Assembly: GCA_008638375.1 (NCBI GenBank)
Contig: VIRR01000570.1
Location: 124,001-188,000, forward strand
DNA from: Nyssa sinensis
Taxonomy: Eukaryota > Streptophyta > Magnoliopsida > Cornales > Nyssaceae
Reading direction: 5' to 3'
DNA: 64,000 bases
Below the pieces are notes generated by a model, which saw only the letters and a list, made by a program, of their open reading frames with translations, was not told the origin of the DNA and ran no database searches. This document shows, piece by piece, positions 12,151 to 24,490 of this stretch. The translations under genes and the position numbers were made by a program. Numbering within the stretch: position 1 is the first letter of the stretch; every line of letters starts with the position of its first letter.

Positions 12151-13085
12151 TAGGGCTGGTAATATTGGACACGACCCGCGAATATGACTCGAAAAAGACA
12201 CGAACTATGAATATAAATATATATATATATATGTATTAATATAAAAATAATAATGATATAAAAAAATTTAGTTGAATTCATATTTATCACTTTAATAATT
12301 AATTTAATGAGATCATATAAATTACATGACAAATCATAATAAAAGAATTAATAATTTAATAAACTAGATTATATTGATTAAGCATAATAGTCTTGTAATC
12401 CCTTTAAATATTCTAAAATAATATTATTAAACTTAAATAAATCATATATTACTTTTCTTTCTCTCTTTTTCTCTCTCCCCCTAAAATAATATTGTTAAAC
12501 TAGACTATATTAATTATCTATTTAAAAAAAATTATGATAATAAACATAAACTAGTTAGGATCTTTTTTTGAAATCTTTTTGGAAGAATGTTTTTAAAATC
12601 TTTTTTGTTGAAATCTTTTTGGAAGAAACTTATTGTATCTATATTTAATTTGGTCTTGTAAATGTATTTAGCATTTGAATCTAGATGAAACATTATTTGC
12701 TAGAAAATTTTATTTTAATTTGAACAATGCGTGTTAATAAATGGTGAATTTTTTTTTATATTATTTAAATTATAATTTGAATGAGAATTACTTGATTAAA
12801 CTATATTTTATGATTTAAACGAGAATGATATATAGTTTATTCAAATAAGTCATTCATGTCAAATAGGTTATTTGTATTAAATAGATTATTCGTGTCAAAG
12901 AGGATATTTGTGTCTAAACAAGTTATTTGTATTGTGTTGGGTTAGTCGTGTCGTGTTAACTTGTTTAATAAACAAGTCGTGTTCGGGTTAGAGAAGTTGA
13001 CATGATTGGTTAATCGGATTGTGTTCCGGTCGAACCCATTTTCAGGATATGTGTATTCTGACACGACCAGGACACGGTAAATAAC
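12151..13085. repeat. Dispersed repeat with CACGAC-rich ends
   Basis: The left part carries GGACACGACCCGCG and the right part has TCGTGTCGTGTTAACTTG and GACACGACCAGGACACGG. The ends are thus inverted, CACGAC-rich and enclose AT-rich DNA. This is the layout of a common non-autonomous plant DNA transposon group that I would assign to hAT only tentatively. No target duplication could be fixed and no protein is encoded. Confidence 0.45.
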
Positions 13086-13186
13086 ACATATATCACTTCA
13101 TGTTATATCTTCATTCAATCAACCTGTAAATAACTAATTAGAATGACAAATAAAACATATAGATACCAACCTCAAACTCAAACTCA

Positions 13187-16100
13187 TCATCTCTTGCGCT
13201 TAAGTGTCTTCAAATTCTTCAAGATATAACCAATGACTTCCTTTAATGTGGCTTTCCTTTTTTCTTTGAAGTTCCACAGCTCTGACACCACATACCTCCC
13301 ACTTGGATTATACTCATTCATCTCTTTCAAGGCTGTGGTGACTGCCTCATATATTTCATCTCCCCACTCCTTAAGATTTCGTAGCATTTCGTCATCTTCA
13401 TTTATAACTTCCTGCATCATACAACATTATTTACATTTGATTAGTCTCCAATGACTTTTTATTTAGATGTGCAGGAAAACAGATGAACACAGATTTCGTT
13501 CAATTCTTGAACTCCAGCAACATTAAAAAGTTCACTGAAAATTGGGTACTTTTTAAATAAGCATGCCCCCCCCCCCCCCCCCCAAAAAAAACAAAACAAA
13601 AAAGGAATAGCTAGTTTCCACCATCTCTCTCTGCATTTGAAAGATACCCAAACTCATGATGGAAGATTATGCAGCCACCACTCACACCTTTGATAGGCCA
13701 TCATGGTACATGGCATGAGAAATACTGTAACAACATATATAAGTAACAACCTTATGAGCATGCAGTAGTCCACAGAATCACCACATGAATGAGTTGTGGT
13801 ACAGTAGAAGGATATTTAGAAGGCATACCTGATGATTTCCATCAACAGTGATTATTTTAAATGGAAACCATTCTGGCTTTTTTAGTCTCTCCTGCCACAG
13901 GGAGCATTGTTCGGAGGCCTTGATTTGTGCTTCTTCAAGAGGGAATCTTAGTTTGCATGCATTCTGGAAGGGCTTCATGTCTATTTCTCCCATTCTCTTT
14001 ATGCCAATAAGCGTGCGACCACCACTCAACATATCACTCAAGCCCTGAAAATAAAGGAAAACAATGTTATGAATTCATTACACCACGAGGAAATATGTCA
14101 TGCACAAGACCAAAAGCAGAATAAATAAACACAATATTCACAAGTAGCTGCACACGGTTATTTGGCTGACATGGATTATTACATGTTACCAACTAGGGTA
14201 CATGTTGCAATCAAATATAGTGCTCATTTGAATGAGTGGTGAAAAAGTGCAGTTTGAGAAACGTGCGGTTTGGAAAAGTGCAGTTTCAATTAAGCTGAGT
14301 GCTTGGATGAATATATTTGAAACAACCTTTAAATGATATTGCAGTATTTGGATGAGCTGTTAATAAGTGTTGAATGAATATGAATTGTCTTTCTTGCCCT
14401 TATAAATTAAATTTTGTGTTTAGAAATGTATTATATTTTTAAAATTTTATAAATAAAATATATATAACAATAAAATGAATGATTAATATATTTTATATTA
14501 AATATATATTACCAATATTATATACAAACATCCAAACATCCCCAAATAAAACAAGTCCGTTTTTGGGCTTAAAAAAGTCAATAAGTGCAGCTGTGCCGCT
14601 GAACCAAACAAGGCTATAATATATAATTAACTGATTCTTTTTATTTAATAGGTAAATCCTCAGGTATTTTTCCTTAATTCAATTTCATTTTGTTTCCATC
14701 ACTATATGAGAAAATGTCATGCTGATAGGACGGTCACATTCTTGATTCTTTGTCTGATAAATAACTTCAGTTACCTAAGAGAAGTCTAGGGTGAAGCCTT
14801 AAATTGTTGGCCAAATAACCCACAGGTGCCATGCAACAACATATTTAACCTAGCGACATGTTACAATTCTGACACAATTCTCACACCATTACTTCAGCAT
14901 CACATGCAAGTCAAGCAGTACCAAAGAACAAATCAGCGGGGAAAATAAAATATACCACAATCAATTCTTTACGAGCTTCTTGCAGCTCATCATTACTTTG
15001 GCGCTCTTTGATAATGAGAGTTTGATTCAGAGATTCCAAATCACCCATTTCATCAACTTTCTGTTCTAATTCTTCAGTCATCTCTTTCATCTTCTTCTGA
15101 ACTGCTGCATCATCTTCATCTCCCAGGTGCTTCATCACCTGTAGTTTCCCTTTTAGCTCTTCAATTTCCATTTCCAATTTTTGCTTAGCATCTAGTTGCC
15201 TTTCTAACTTAAGTATCTTATTTAAAGCCTCCTCTTTCTCTCTCTGCACATTCAAGATCCCAATCAGTGAAAGCTAAACAAATAGTTAGGTAACGAAAAG
15301 AAAAAGGTTAAACATGGCAACTACAAGATCAAGTCAAAGGCTAATACTAAAAATGGCACACCTTCTGCTCTTCAACCAGCCTTAAGACATTCTCATCAGC
15401 CCTTTTTTGCTCCATGGAAGCCATTTGAAGTGAATTGTTTCTCACAGTATTCTGACAAAGACTGAATTATATTAGTCCTGAGCATGAACTATCCATAAAT
15501 GAAAATATAACTGCTTGTTTGTGAAGCAATTTAAACAATTTTATGTTCTTCAAATAGTTTTCCCCCCTTTTCCAGCATAGCCCATTTTTAGTAATTTTAA
15601 TTTTTCAACAGAGGAATACAGTACTAAAGACATAGGAAATATTCATTCACTATATAATTATCCATGGATGAAGAGAACATGTAAATTTTGTACCATATTG
15701 TCTATAATATAAAGAAAAATTAAGCATCAATTGGACAGCTTGGATTGATCGGTCTTGCAAAATTGTGTTTGCAACTTCCGTATAAATATATATGAGAAAT
15801 CAATTATCTTTTATCAAAAAAATTAAGCATAACAAGAAGAAAACTTTCCATAAATCCCTACTTTCTGGATGGGCAAGCAACTGCAGGAAGTAGGAAAAAA
15901 ATGATATAATCAATCAGCAAACTGTAATCAGATGAATGAGAAAACAAGCTACAACTTCGATGTCTAACAAAAAAAACACACTTTTTCTGAAGTTGACTTT
16001 TAGGACAAAACAGCTCTTGTTTAACTTTGGGGAAAAAAAAACAAAAACTATAACATGAAAATATATGTACTTGTGGATGGATATGCATTTAAAAAGGAAA

Positions 16101-16612
16101 ATGAACTACCTTTTCCTTCTCCTCATCAAGTTTCTGTCTCTCACGTTCAGTTAGTGCTTCACGTTTGTTCAGCTCTTTGCTCCAAGAATCAAGTTCTTTC
16201 CTCTTGCTATCCAATTCATAATTTAGCATCTCCTGTTCATCTAGAATCCTCTTAACGTGTTCTCGTGCTAGACGTTGCATCTTCCTCGTTTCTGCCACAG
16301 CAATATGTGAATTAATGTAATATGAATGGCCTGGTTTGGGCCCGGTGAGCCACTAAATGTTATTTAATTGCCTCGAACCATTTTTTCCACTCAACAAACC
16401 AACTTTGAAAAACTTAAAATCCAATGACTGGAAATAGATAAGCTATATATTGGGAGTTGATCAATCAAGGTTGAGAATCCAAACATTGACAGGTGAAATA
16501 GATAAATAAAAGTTCTTGAAATCTTTACTATGCAAAACAAACATTAACACACTCCGTCATGCACACATAGGCACATACAAACAAGTACCTATGCATGTAT
16601 GAGCATGCAGGC

Positions 16613-16649
<37 letters not shown>

Positions 16650-17568
16650 AGAGAGAGAGGCAGAAACCTTCATAGAAAGTATGGTGTAGCATGTCTTTCT
16701 CCTCAAGCATCCTACTTAGAGACATGGTCTTCTCATTGTACTTGTACTGCAACTCATCCAGATTTTCATTTTTTATATCAATCTCAATGGCTAGGTTTGC
16801 CACGATTTTGTTTCTATCCTGAGTCGCTTCCTGGACGAGGTTAGAGATTGTTTTCAGCTCTCCTTTCTTCCGAAGATAATCTCCCAGTGGCCCTTCTGAA
16901 TTATAATCATCTGCACGAGCAAACCATCCATAAATATTTGAATCAGGCAGACTTTTCTGAGCACTCCATTCCTTTCTACTGTGGTGGTCAGCCTCAAAAC
17001 ATTTCTCAAATTCCATGGCATTCTTGAAACCAGTCCAGTCATTGTCAAATTTCACAACAGCTTGGGCAGTTTGGTACTCGTCATCCCAGAAAACTTCAAC
17101 TTCTACAGGTTTATATTTAGAGAACTTCTTCAACCAATATTCACTACTGCCAAAAGTGTTTCCATTCTTTGGATCCTTCACTATGTTCATAACAATTCCA
17201 GTCCAAGGCCAGCAGTATAGATCATTCTGCTCAGAGTTTTGAGCTATAGGTGGCGGCTCAATCGGACGCTGGGGTGGCTCTGCTTCGTTCGCTAGGTCCG
17301 TCTCCAAAAATTTTGCTAGTGCAACGTGGTTTGCCTTCTGTTTTGCACTTCTATTGGAGGAACCTTTGCCAACTCCTGAAGCATGTTGAAGAAGGTCCTT
17401 GTACTTGTAATCTTGTTTCTTCTTCCCAGCACAAAAAGGGCACCTAAGGGTGCCATTTGCTCCCTTTACTTTGTATTTTCCAGCCCTAAGTTGCTCATAA
17501 GGCTTGTCTTTATAGTCATTGATCTCCGACTCACTTATGTCGGACTCTTCTTCTGAACTGTAGTCCAT
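13187..17568 (-). CDS. FDM1-like: FACTOR OF DNA METHYLATION-like XS/XH protein
   Basis: Six coding exons with GT..AG borders: 17568-16668, 16291-16110, 15451-15362, 15243-14956, 14044-13829 and 13411-13187. They sum to 1902 bp, or 633 residues, almost the length of Arabidopsis FDM1. The order is an acidic start MDYSSEEESDISESEIND; a zf-XS finger (C43, C46, H62); an XS domain from about residue 116 (DLYCWPW) to 240 containing YGWFARADDY; a long coiled coil over roughly 250-490 (including ELKGKLQVMKHLGDEDD); and a C-terminal XH domain with GIKRMGEID, ASEQCSLWQERLKKPEWFPF and SGRYVVSELWNFKE, ending KRKR. The family binds RNA duplexes and partners IDN2 in RNA-directed DNA methylation in the nucleus. 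Splice phases join without any stop, so the gene looks intact. FDM1 versus FDM2 orthology is not resolved. Confidence 0.95.
13567..13595. repeat. Poly-C/poly-A tract in FDM intron 5
   Basis: A run of 17 C bases is followed by A tracts, within the last intron of the FDM-like gene on the + strand. Confidence 0.9.
14219..14625. mobile_element. MITE-like insertion in FDM intron 4
   Basis: The fourth intron contains an AT-rich segment. Its left end is AGTGCTCATTTGAATGAGTG and its right end GCCGCTGAACCAAACAAGGC, which resemble each other as imperfect inverted ends of the GCTTGTTTGG type frequent in plant MITEs. Exact borders and a target duplication are not certain. Confidence 0.38.
16617..16662. 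repeat. (GA)n microsatellite at the exon 1 donor
   Basis: GA repeats start five bases beyond the first coding exon of the FDM-like gene, so on the - strand the intron opens with GTTTCTG and then a CT repeat. Confidence 0.9.
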
Positions 17569-17640
17569 CTAACTTGAAAAAAAAGTCATCAATGAGTTGT
17601 TTGAAAATGTACATTGAAGAAATTAATATTTATAATACCA

Positions 17641-17944
17641 GAAATAATCAAAAGAATAGCTTTCCAAGACAGACATTATAAACAGACATTACAGCACAGT
17701 TTCAAAAAGGAAAGCAAAAAAATTTGAGAAACAAAACAAAAACAAGCAAGGGTTGCACCAACCAATTATTGAGACAACATTGTAGTAATACGAGAAATAA
17801 TCAAAAGAATAGCTTTCCAAGATAGAAATTCTATCAACCGACATTAAAGCACAATTACAAAAAGGAAAGAAAAAAAAGAGAGAAACAAAACAAAAACAAG
17901 CAAGGGTTGCAGCAACCATTTATTGCAACATCATTGTAGTTCAA
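17641..17944. repeat. Tandem duplication in the FDM 5'UTR intron, period about 152 bp
   Basis: GAAATAATCAAAAGAATAGC begins at 17641 and again at 17793. Both copies continue through AAACAAAAACAAGCAAGGGT to ACATTGTAGT or TCATTGTAGT, with scattered substitutions. Confidence 0.85.
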
Positions 17945-19153
17945 AGCACTAACAAAGAGGGATGTTAAAGCAACTAAAACTGCGTTTTAAAGAAAATAAC
18001 TTCTGGAAGTTGTTTTATTCAAGAAATAAGTAGACAATCTGGCAGGTGATTTTTACTGTGTTGACTTGGTCTTCTATACAAGAAACTAAGAATTATTTTT
18101 GTTACTTTGCTAGTTTTGGCCTGGGAAGCCAACAGTGAAGTTGTTTGAGCTTTGTTCTATTGTTTGGGTACTATGATTGCGACTGGGGGACAATATGCGA
18201 CCAATCAATTACGCAATGCGCTTTTGATTTCATTGACTTTGTCTGAGATGAGTTGACAATGAGTTCTGATGAGTTTTCACAGCATTCTAAGCTTGTTTTG
18301 GAAGTTACCGAGTCATCTCCACCAAAGCAGAGAGTACGATACTATACGTCTTAGTTACTCAAAGCACAGTCGAGTTGACTTGGTCCATATGAGTTTGCTA
18401 TAACATGATTTGAGTTTTTGTAATCATTCTGCATGTATCCACCTATCTGAATGGTTCAAACAGTACCCTAAGAAGTAGAGACACTTGACACGAAATCGAC
18501 ACGAAATTTTTCAAAAAAAAATAGGATGTTGAATAAAATATTATTTATTTATATATATAGTCATATAATCAAATTCTAACTTTATATCAATCAAATTAGG
18601 AATAAAAAAAATCCATAAGAGATCAACATCAATTCGTCAATTCTACTCAAAGCCTTCAACATTCCAAAAAATTACTGCATTGTGGCGTGAGTCATATGAA
18701 AGAAATAGATAAGTAAATAAAGTATTTCTCGAACCAATGTAACCATGCTAAGATCTCTGTGCAGCAACAAAAAACTACTTTGCATAGACTGGGATCACGG
18801 TGGTCCAAGTCCACTAACTTTTGGATTGTGCCAAGATAGTCAATGTAAGACAATGAATAGTCAATGTAAGACAATGAAATGAAGCCCATCTCTGGACATG
18901 AAGGAGCTGAGATGGAGACACATGCCGAACATAATATCTCGGTGAGGATCATACATTACATACACACACAAATAGATACAGATAACCAGACCTGAGAGCC
19001 AAAAAAAAAACCAAACCGGACTAGAAAGCCAAAAACCAGAACAGAGATCAAAAAACCAGAAAGGAAAAAAAGAAGAAGAAAAAATCGTACATAGTAGAGA
19101 AAAAAAAAACCGAAAAAAAAAGGAGAAGAAAAGAAGAAGAAGAACTGTCGTAC

Positions 19154-19255
19154 CTGAGATTGCACCTCCCTGCGAGTGAAGATGATCGAAGGTCAAGCTG
19201 TGGGCCGGTCGGTTAGACGTCGCCGCTCCCGGCGCACGCTAGGGCTTCAATTTCT
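19154..19255 (-). other. Likely 5'UTR exon of the FDM-like gene
   Basis: On the - strand the sequence reads towards GGGAGGTGCAATCTCAG and then GTACGACAG, a good donor at 19153-19152. A matching acceptor lies just before the start codon (TTTCAAG or TTAG, 17569-17574), giving a 5'UTR intron of about 1.58 kb. GC content rises here (CGTCGCCGCTCCCGGCGCAC at 19218), as at a promoter-proximal exon. The upstream limit is a guess. Confidence 0.5.
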
Positions 19256-19764
19256 GCAATCTATTTGGGTTTGGGCCTTTCTATCTAATAAGAAGCTGAA
19301 TTTATAAAAGGACCCCTCCAAGTTTTTAATATAACAAATAAAACCCCGTATTTTAAAACAATTACAAATGACCCCAAAGCGCGTAATTTTGTTTTATTTT
19401 TCATAAAAGCGTGGAGAGTGGAAAAATTTTAAATACTAAATATTATACGAGTATGCAGCAACTTGTGACTTGCGTGTATGGAAAAGATAGATATTTTCAT
19501 TTTAAATAGGCCAACTCACTTGTGTCTCAATTAAAACAAAATAAAATACTCTTTTTAGCATGTTCAGAACATGTCCAATCATGTTTGTATCTTATACGTG
19601 TCCAATATTGCCATGTGAGTATAATTTGAATAATCGTTATTGTTTTTTAAATTATAGTGCACTCTTTTTAATTTTAATGTTAGTAACAAATTTCTCAACT
19701 ATTAATCATCATTACCTATCTTGACAACTTTGAATGATGCCTTCTAAAATTCAATTTTCAATCC

Positions 19765-20155
19765 TAAGTTCGCTAAGTTCTTGACTCAAGACCTGCGTTT
19801 TTTTTTTTTTTTTGGACCCAACTCATGCCTTTTTTACTTATTTTCCAAACTCGTGTAATTTTTAAATCGCATCTTGAAGATGTGATTGCATTGTTAATTT
19901 TGTAACAAAAGTGTAGCTTCGAGATGTGATTTTAAAATCGCATTTCCAAAATGCACTTTTTTTCAATACTAAGTTTGCTAAGTTCTTGACAAGGCATGTG
20001 TTTTTTTTTTTACCCAACTCATATCATTTTTTAACTTATTTTCTAAACTTAATGTAATTTTTAAAATCATATTTTTAAGATGTGATTTCATTATTAATTT
20101 TGTAACAAAATCGCAATTTCAAAATGCAATTTTAAAATTGCCTTTCCAAAAAGAG
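19765..20155. repeat. Tandem duplication of CGCATCTT-type repeat, period about 205 bp
   Basis: A unit starting CTAAGTTCGCTAAGTTCTTG recurs at about 19969 as CTAAGTTTGCTAAGTTCTTG. Each unit contains paired GCATCTT/AAGATG palindromes and a poly-T run. A shorter, inverted relative lies at 21405-21545, so the two sides enclose the 180-bp array between them. Confidence 0.7.
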
Positions 20156-20360
20156 ATTTTAATTAAAGATTAAGAAGTAATCAATGTATTAAAACAATCA
20201 CTCAAAACTCATAACTTCAAGATGCGAGTTTAAAGTCATTATTTTTAATTGGCTATATTAAGCTCGTTTCTTGAAGATGGGAGTTATCAGTAACACAAAA
20301 CTTCAAATAATCTGCTAACACTTCAAGTTTCCATATCAAACACATGATGTTTTTTTTGTG

Positions 20361-21400
20361 CAATCACTTCACACAAGTGTATTTATGCATGAAGGTGTGT
20401 TAGGTCCTAGTCCAGAGAGATTTTCATTTTTTCTTTTGACATTTTTGCACCCAAACCCTAAGAATCAATTAATTGATACACTTAAGTTAATTCGGTCGTG
20501 TTAGTTATCAGAGAATCCCTCTAGACTCATGTTTTTCATGAAATCACTTCACGCAATAATATTTATGTGTAAAGGTGTATTAGGTACCGACCCGAAATGG
20601 TTTTCACATTTTTTTGACAATTCTCCCCCTTAAACCCTAAAAATCAATTAATTGAAACATTTAAGTTAGTTTAGTCGTGTTAGTTATCAAAGTATCCATC
20701 TGAGCTCATTTTTTTCATACAATCACTTAGAGGTGTCAAACGGGCCAGACCTGACTAGCCCGACTTGTTTTAACCGGCCCATTCAGGGCGACAGGCCATG
20801 CTAGGCAAGACTCATGTGCAAAACTATTAGGCACAGCCTAGCCCATGGCGGGCTATGTCGGCTTGCAGGCCTCTTAGTTTGTTTTTGTTTTTCACTCTTT
20901 TTTTTTTTTGTTTTTATTTAATAACTAATATGGATCATAATTTTTTTAAATGTTATATTTTTGTAGTTCTAATTGCATAAACCAAGCCTAATGTGTCATG
21001 ACAACAGGCAATTGGGCCTCCAACCGTGCCGTGCTCGTGCCTGGGAGGGCCGGCCCAACATGGCCCACCATGCCATTCCGTGTCTAGCCTAATTCACCGA
21101 CCACCGTGCCATGCTCGGATTAGGCCGGCTCGATTGACACCTCTACGATCACTTCACGTCAGTGTATTTATGCGTGAAAGTGTGTTAGGTTCCGGTCCGG
21201 AGTGGTTTCTACATTTTTTTGACATTTTTACCCTCCAAACCATATGAATCAAGTAATTGAAAGACTCAAGTTTGTTCAGTTGCTTTAGTTATCAAAATAT
21301 CCCTCTGGGCTCACTTTTTTTGTACGATCACTTCACGCAGTTGTATATATGCATGAAGGTGTGTTAGGTCTCAATCCAAAGTGGTTTCTACATTTTTTTT
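20361..21400. repeat. About 180-bp tandem array, 3.3 units, interrupted
   Basis: Units begin with an AATCACTTCACG-like motif at about 20364, 20541, 20720 (interrupted by an insertion, continuing at 21146) and 21328 (partial). Each reads on through TATTTATGCRTGAAGGTGTG, TTAGGT, a TTTTTTTGACA stretch, AATCAATTAATTGA and GTGTTAGTTATCA. The repeats have diverged by roughly ten to twenty percent by eye. No ORF persists across the units. Confidence 0.8.
20728..21145. mobile_element. hAT-like non-autonomous element inside the tandem array
   Basis: The ends are TAGAGGTGTCAAACGGGCC and its near-complement ending TTGACACCTCTA. Flanking 8-bp sequences are CAATCACT (20720-20727) and CGATCACT (21146-21153), one mismatch, the duplication length of hAT elements. 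The insertion splits array unit 3. The interior is rich in GGCCCG/CGGGCC-type motifs and encodes no transposase. Confidence 0.85.
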
Positions 21401-21404
21401 ATTA

Positions 21405-21545
21405 AAGATGCAATTCTGTTAAGAAATTGATATTAAAATCGCATCTTTAAGATGCAATTTTAAAAATAATATAAGTTCGAAAAATAAGTTAAAAATAACA
21501 TGTGTCAGATTAAATTAAAAAAAATACGTGAGTTTAGTAAAAAAA
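21405..21545. repeat. Inverted relative of the 19.77-20.15 kb repeat
   Basis: Read on the - strand this gives an AACTCACGTATTTTTTTTAA tract, then CTTATTTTTCGAACTTAT and GCATCTTAAAGATGCGATTT. This matches the order of motifs in the direct repeats upstream of the array. It suggests a roughly 1.75-kb element or array bounded by inverted sequences. Confidence 0.55.
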
Positions 21546-21941
21546 TCTCATTTCTTCCTCAACGGTGGCGGAGAAAAGAACTGAGAAAATAATATAAAAA
21601 TGAAAAAACAAGGAGAGAGAAAATAAAGTGAAGCTACATTTTCTCTTCTCTTCCAGGGAGAAAAACTAAAGAAAGGAAAAGAAATTCATAAAGAGAATTT
21701 AAAATTTTCATATAGAGAAATTAATGGGGGAAAATTAAAAATTCAAGAAAAGAAATAAAGCAGACAAATTTTAAAAACTTTCTTTTTTTGTTCTTTCCTT
21801 TAAAAAGTCTCACAGCATTAATTCGACTACAAAAGCTAAGAGAGCTATTTGAATAAGAATAAAGAGTCTGTCTATGCTAAAATAATATCATTCTTTATTT
21901 TTATTTTTTTACATTGTCAAAAACAATTTAGAATAAATTTT

Positions 21942-22479
21942 GGGGACAAATAATAAAAAGTTTTTAAAATAATATTTTTAATCTAAAAAGTCAATGATAT
22001 ATATTTTTTATCTAAAAGATCCAAAAAAAAAAATTTAATACAAAAAAGTTCAATTATTAACTTTTATCTTAACACCGTTAAAAAATATTATTAATTAAAC
22101 TAAAATAACATTCAAGATACATTTTAAAAAACACTGAATAATAGATAAAACAAATTCTTAAATAAAAAAAAAAAACATAACATTTTTTATTTATCTAAAA
22201 TGCCTAAAAAATAAAATTTTACTTTATAAAATGTTATAATTTTTTGGGATTGAAAAACTTATTTTATATATTTTTTAGTCTTTTTTTTTTTTTTCTAAAA
22301 TACATCTTACAAGTCATTTTAGTATAATCAGTAATATTTTTTAACAGTGTTAAGATAGAAGTTAACAATTGGACTTTTTTGTATTAAAAGTTTCTTTTAT
22401 GGACTTTTTAGATAGAAAAAAAATATTATGAGTTTTTTGAATTTAAAAATTTATTTTAGGAATTTTTTAGTATTTTTCC
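21942..22479. mobile_element. 538-bp foldback (long-TIR) element, copy 1
   Basis: Two arms of about 230 bases are inverted copies of each other. The left arm holds ATACAAAAAAGTTCAATTAT and CAAGATACATTTTA; the right arm holds TAAAATACATCTTACAAG and GGACTTTTTTGTATTAAAAG. The perfect 8-bp repeat TAAATTTT flanks it (21934-21941 and 22480-22487). It is AT-rich and noncoding. A truncated relative lies at 56368-56812. Confidence 0.82.
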
Positions 22480-22487
22480 TAAATTTT

Positions 22488-23629
22488 TTTGTAAGCCAAA
22501 AATTTATTCACACAATAAAACAATGTGACATAAAATTGTTTACAGGAAAGTATTGTTTATCAAGTGTGTTTTAAGGTTTATATAATATATATATGTATCA
22601 AATTATATATCTTTTTCTAATTATTATAGGACTAAAAAGTGATTTTTTTTTAAGAATTACTGAAGTTATTTTGACTATAGGGTTGGTCCTAATTAACAAT
22701 ATATTTGGAAGTTTTGAATAAAAAACCTTAAAATAGAAGAAAAATGATAAAGAAATAGAGTGATCTTTTTCATTATGTTTGAATATTTAAGAAACAAAGG
22801 TAAAGAAATTTGTTATTTTCTTATTTGAATTGTCAGCATAATAGAAAGGAAAATAAAAAATACATAAAAAAATTTTGGCCAATGGAAGGGTATTTTATAT
22901 AATTATTATATTACTTTATAAATTCATACGAGTCTCTCAATTATGGACCCTAAAAAAGCTCAACAAATTGCAATAATTAAAATCTAGATAAAATCTAGGT
23001 CAAAGTTGAGAGGAATAAAATAAACTACATATCTCACTATCAAAAAATGAGAGTAGAACTCGTGATATCCCCCTGGAAAGAAATTATGAGTTGCCAAGCC
23101 GGTTAACCTCAATTGGCTAATCTATAAAGTATTTATTAATTATAATTTTTTGTCTTTAACCGTCATGAGTTTTAGTTATTGCATTAAGGATATATTTTTT
23201 TTTTTTGCCCTTTATTTGAAAATATATTATATATATAAATTATAAATAAACTAATATTTAATAAAAATGGAGCTATTTGCACTCTAATTCATTGTTTTAG
23301 TGAGTGAGAGTGGGAGTATCATTTGAGGGAGTGGGATAATCTACCCTTTTAATAGAATAATTATATATAAAATAAAATATTTGAAATTTATTGTGTATGT
23401 ATATAGGATTAAAAGGTAAATATCAATGCCCTTTGGAGCATTGGACACTTTATTTTTTTTTTGTTGTTGTTGATAATTCAGGTATTTCCCATCCAACTCT
23501 GTCTAACTTAAACTCGATTTTTCTTGATTTTAGGCAAAATAAGCACCTCACATATGCTTTTGCTACAGTGCCCAAAAGGGCATTTCAAGCCGGAACTCTA
23601 TAAGTTTGGGTGTTGACACAATTTTAAGA
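22488..23629. other. AT-rich intergenic DNA
   Basis: No gene or bounded element is seen; several T and A runs and a short (TA)n at about 23225-23240. Confidence 0.6.
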
Positions 23630-24056
23630 AAAAAAATAGAGATAATCACACTTACCTTCTCTAAGGTTTCTGACAATTACAGAAACCTCCCCTATAGTTT
23701 CTGAAATAACATTATCTCCTTGTTAGTCTTATCTCATTTACTCTGTTAACAGAATTAGTAAAATTACTAATTTACCCTTGTATTTTAATATTATAATTTT
23801 ATCAAAAAAATTCATAACACTCTCTTTCCTCCTCCTCCTCCATCCTCTCTCTCTATCCAAATCCCCCTCAGCCCTAACCCCAAACAGTGCTTATAGATTC
23901 TTGTTGTTGCCTTGCTACCTCCAATGTGAGCCACATCTGCAACTTTTTTCCATCAGCGCCCACGCTACTTTCAGTCGCAAAGGCCGTATAGATTCTCTCA
24001 TCAGTCATCTCCGTGCTCTCTCTCTAACCTGGTTCTGGACTTTCTAGTTGGAGAAA

Positions 24057-24198
24057 ATGGCAGATAAGCCGAGCAGAGCATTGGTGTTGTACGGAGATGG
24101 ATTGGCCCAATTCGTCAATCCATCACATGCCCATATCCATTTGCTCGCATCCAAAGGTTTATGTGGCTTCTTGTCCCTCCCCAATTCCCCTCCTTCAG
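24057..24198 (+). pseudogene. Captured first exon, conserved plant protein of unknown function
   Basis: ATG at 24057 opens a frame starting MADKPSRALVLYGDGLAQFV and ending SLPNSPPS, followed by a good GT donor at 24199. It looks like the N-terminus of a conserved plant protein whose function I cannot name. The preceding 250 bases resemble a 5' leader. Only exon 1 and the intron start were carried, so the capture was from genomic DNA, not from a processed transcript. Confidence 0.5.
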
Positions 24199-24393
24199 GT
24201 TTGCCCCTTCTTTCACACTCCTAAATTTCCCTCTCTCTCACATGCGTGCACACACATATATAACTATATACGTTTGTATACCACCTGATGTATATTAGTA
24301 TGTATCTGTCTCTGCATTTTGAGTTTTCATCTTTGATTATATCTTTCTAAAAACACACAGATACACATGTTTATGTGTCTTATGTATGTATGT

Positions 24394-24424
24394 CTCTCTC
24401 TATCTCTCTCTCTCTCTCCCTCTT

Positions 24425-24474
<50 letters not shown>
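24394..24474. repeat. (CT)n(TA)n compound microsatellite
   Basis: Interrupted CT repeats pass into a long TA run between the two captured gene fragments. Confidence 0.95.
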
Positions 24475-24479
<5 letters not shown>

Positions 24480-24490
24480 TTCTTCCACTG

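Noticed and set aside
18861..19196. Phe-rich - strand ORFs of 69 to 111 codons
   Set aside because: Produced by A-rich DNA in the 5'UTR intron of the FDM-like gene, with no family similarity.
19765..21400. CRISPR-like array
   Set aside because: Repeats are about 180-205 bp, diverged and without short unique spacers; this is a plant nuclear tandem repeat.
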